NCBI RefSeq assembly: GCF_009687845.1
Contig: NZ_BLAD01000049.1
Location: 62,001 to 126,000 of the forward strand
From: Acrocarpospora corrugata
GTDB lineage: Bacteria > Actinomycetota > Actinomycetes > Streptosporangiales > Streptosporangiaceae
DNA: 64,000 nucleotides
Direction of reading: 5' to 3'
Shown: piece after piece, positions 62,555-64,000 of the stretch
Position numbering within the stretch: the stretch's first letter is position 1
Layout of the letters: the number at the start of each line of letters is the position of its first letter
Program-made: the position numbers and the translations under genes
The notes under the pieces: generated by a model
Told to the model about the DNA's origin: nothing
The model's database searches: none
Seen by the model: only the letters and a program-made list of their open reading frames with translations

Positions 62555-62760
62555 CTTCGGGTAGTCCGAAAACCGGGGCAGGGCGGACCCGCCACTCATG
62601 GGCAACCTGGGCCGAGGGCGCCTGATCTCGGGCAGTTCGAAGAACAAAACGGACCCGTCACTCACGGGCCTGTTGGCAGAAGGGCCTGCTCGAAGAAGCG
62701 GAACAGGGGTGGACCCGCCGCTCACGGGCCGGGCCTGACCTCTGGTAGTTCGAAGAACTG
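62504..62760. repeat. Four degenerate tandem copies of a convergent-gene junction
   Basis: A unit containing GGACCCRCCRCTCAYGRGC begins at about 62505, 62584, 62650 and 62710. A GCCTGA-YYTC-GGTAGTTCGAAGAAC-like block follows in copies around 62550, 62609, 62674 and 62734. The first copy lies in the end of the TIGR03086 gene and the last in the end of the sigma gene. Confidence 0.7.
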
Positions 62761-63687
62761 GAACAGGGTGGGGTCGGGGAAGCCCGTGATCGAGTCGATC
62801 CCGCCCGGCGTGAAAGTGAGGACGATCACTCCGTACGCCCGGTAAGGCGCTGTGTCCTTGCCGGGCAAGTACGCGGCCACGGCAGGGTGGCCGTTCGCGC
62901 GGGTGACCGTCAGCGGGATCCGGTCGAGGCGGCCTTCGGCCGGGACGGTGGCGAAGAAACCGGCGACCTGATCGCGGCCCCGGATCACCGCCTCCTCTGG
63001 CGGCATCCGGAGGACCGCGTCCTCGTGTAGCAGTGCGGCCAGCGCCGGGATGTCACAGCGCTGCCAAGCCTGCACGAAACGGCCGAGAACGTCCTCGTCG
63101 CGCCGATCCAGCGATCGCGGGGAGCCCGGAGTGCCTAGTGTGCCGCGGGCTCGCTGCAGGGAGCTGTTGACGGCGGGCACGCTGCTTTCCAGCAGGTCGG
63201 CGACCTCAAGTGCGCTCCAGCCCAGCACATCCCGCAACACCAGCGTCGCTCGTTGGGTGGCGGGCAGCCGTTGCAACGCGACGACGAAGGCCAGCGCGAC
63301 GCTCTCCCGCGTCTCGGCGACCATCGCCGGGTCGCCTTCGGTCAACTCGTCCAGCAGCCGGTCCGGATAAGGCTCCAGAAACGCGACCTCGCCGGCGATA
63401 ACCGGCTGCCGCCCGCTGCGTTCGATGGCTTTGAGACAGGTCGTCGTCGTGATGCGGATCAGCCAGTGCCGGAGCGGCGCACGCCCTTCAAAGGAATCCA
63501 GCGCCCGCCAGGCCCGCAGCAGCACCTCCTGCGAGGCTTCCTCGGCGTCGTGATACGACCCCAGCATGCGGTAACAGTGCACGTGCAGCGCCCGCAGATG
63601 CGGCCCCACCAGATGCCGGAACGCCTCCCCGTCACCCTGCCGCGCGGCGGAGAGCCACGCCGCCTCGACCGTCACCACTCCATCCAC
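62722..63687 (-). CDS. ECF sigma factor with SnoaL-like C-terminal domain (SigG/SigJ type)
   Basis: This 321-residue sigma-70-family factor has region 2 (HVHCYRMLGSYHDAEEASQEVLLRAWRAL), region 4 (LPATQRATLVLRDVLGWSALEVADLLESSVPAVNSSLQRAR) and a C-terminal SnoaL/NTF2-like domain from about 200 (DIPALAALLHEDAVLRMPP). In this class the extra domain modulates activity and no anti-sigma gene is needed. The GTG start lies at 63687. The last codons (FFELPEVRPGP) are part of the junction repeat. Confidence 0.9.
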   Translation of the reverse strand: MDGVVTVEAAWLSAARQGDGEAFRHLVGPHLRALHVHCYRMLGSYHDAEEASQEVLLRAWRALDSFEGRAPLRHWLIRITTTTCLKAIERSGRQPVIAGEVAFLEPYPDRLLDELTEGDPAMVAETRESVALAFVVALQRLPATQRATLVLRDVLGWSALEVADLLESSVPAVNSSLQRARGTLGTPGSPRSLDRRDEDVLGRFVQAWQRCDIPALAALLHEDAVLRMPPEEAVIRGRDQVAGFFATVPAEGRLDRIPLTVTRANGHPAVAAYLPGKDTAPYRAYGVIVLTFTPGGIDSITGFPDPTLFQFFELPEVRPGP

Positions 63688-63742
63688 GCCGCCAACATAC
63701 CCAACGCCTACGACAGAAATGAGGACCCGCCGATGACAGAGA

Positions 63743-63771
63743 GGGACCGCCGATCCAAGACCGGCGGTCCC
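63743..63771. terminator. Terminator after the His/Cys-rich peptide gene
   Basis: GGGACCGCCG (63743-63752) pairs perfectly with CGGCGGTCCC (63762-63771) over a 9-base loop, ten bases after the stop of the minus-strand small gene and before the sigma-gene start. Confidence 0.8.
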
Positions 63772-63780
63772 CCAGGAGAG

Positions 63781-63888
63781 CTACTCCGCGGCGCAGCAGG
63801 TGTCAGTCGCGTTGTCCGCGCACTGCTCGTGGCTGGAACAGTCCTCGGCGCTCTCGTGCTCGTGGTGAACGTTGTGGTGATTTGTCAT
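63781..63888 (-). CDS. 35-residue His/Cys-rich peptide, candidate metal-binding
   Basis: ATG 63888 has a strong GGAGG six bases upstream and TAG at 63781-63783, followed by a hairpin terminator. The peptide has a histidine-rich front (MTNHHNVHHEHESAEDCSSH) and cysteines at 17, 23, 31 and 32, ending TCCAAE. Six histidines and four cysteines in 35 residues suggest a small metal chelator or, less likely, a RiPP precursor. It shares an upstream 15-mer with the ZIP-like transporter gene. No known family recognised. Confidence 0.65.
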   Translation of the reverse strand: MTNHHNVHHEHESAEDCSSHEQCADNATDTCCAAE

Positions 63889-63963
63889 GGCAACCTCCAG
63901 ATTGTGATGGTCGACTCGACGGCCATTCCGGGTCACGGCATGGCCGCTAATCTGCGTTTATTT

Positions 63964-63991
63964 CAGAGAGTAGATATCCAGTTACTCTCTG
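63964..63991. promoter_or_regulatory. Inverted repeat CAGAGAGTA/TACTCTCTG containing the shared 15-mer
   Basis: Two perfect 9-base arms flank a 10-base centre (gatatccagt), 75 bases upstream of the small peptide ATG. The 15-mer AGAGTAGATATCCAG (63967-63981) matches 35645-35659. This is an operator candidate, or a promoter with TATCTA as -10 on the minus strand. Confidence 0.55.
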
Positions 63992-64000
63992 CTTACACGC

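Noticed and set aside
62489-62725. 78-residue minus-strand ORF between the TIGR03086 and sigma genes
   Set aside because: It consists of translated junction repeats that copy the end of the sigma factor (FFELPEIR, SDYPKS); it has no ribosome binding site and no independent family features.

Overview
The window is high-GC DNA from an actinobacterium. This is supported by frequent GTG/TTG starts, ATGA/GTGA stop-start overlaps, a DivIVA-domain protein, a TIGR03086/mycothiol-type DinB-like protein, an actinobacterial-type KdpC, an FxSxx-COOH peptide system and a SigG-like sigma factor. A Streptosporangiales-type genus would fit, but that is a guess. No rRNA, tRNA, insertion sequence, integrase or CRISPR array was seen, and no stretch longer than 300 bases lacks a gene.

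Layout, metabolic half (1-38 kb): the 3' part of an FtsX-like permease; two tandem AhpD-like proteins with a FOXRED2-like flavoprotein; a YbdK-type ligase; a DMT exporter; a PaoABC-like molybdenum hydroxylase operon with a divergent TetR regulator; TrkA/TrkH potassium uptake; a zinc alcohol dehydrogenase; a stand-alone LigD polymerase domain; a WxL-like/DUF916 surface pair; a CopD-CtaG fusion with a secreted His-rich protein; a Nudix hydrolase; the full kdp operon (small ORF, kdpF, A, B, C, D, E); a GH43 plus an (alpha/alpha)6 glycosidase pair under a LacI regulator; a DivIVA-like protein; a ZIP-like transporter with an IHF-like tail; and a polar amino-acid ABC transporter.

Conflict and peptide region (38.3-46.3 kb): an nSTAND1-TPR ATPase and a SIR2-domain protein lie directly downstream of a 58-codon FxsA-like precursor peptide gene. 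The peptide gene is divergent from an NB-ARC/TPR protein (FxsT). Convergent to FxsT are an HEXXH protein and the radical SAM/SPASM enzyme FxsB. Together this is an FxSxx-COOH RiPP cassette, with a SIR2/STAND pair where these loci often carry a TIR-like FxsC. The precursor ends FDAAL rather than FxSxx.

Second half (46.3-64 kb): a desaturase, a quinone-reductase-like enzyme, a secreted protein, an EEP-family phosphatase, a COG4280-like membrane protein, a ChrB-like protein, and a threonine-synthase-like enzyme whose N-terminal codons are repeated upstream. A low-molecular-weight phosphatase follows. Then comes a second candidate immune cassette (54.1-59.0 kb): an XRE/TPR regulator, a TIR protein, a P-loop protein and a membrane protein. 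The end of the TIR protein and the start of the P-loop protein share a 14-residue motif, the arrangement known for amyloid-type NLR/effector signalling. The window ends with a small membrane protein, an HxlR regulator with a divergent NmrA-like reductase, an acyltransferase, a TIGR03086 protein convergent with a SigG-like sigma factor across a junction of degenerate repeats, and a 35-residue His/Cys-rich peptide.
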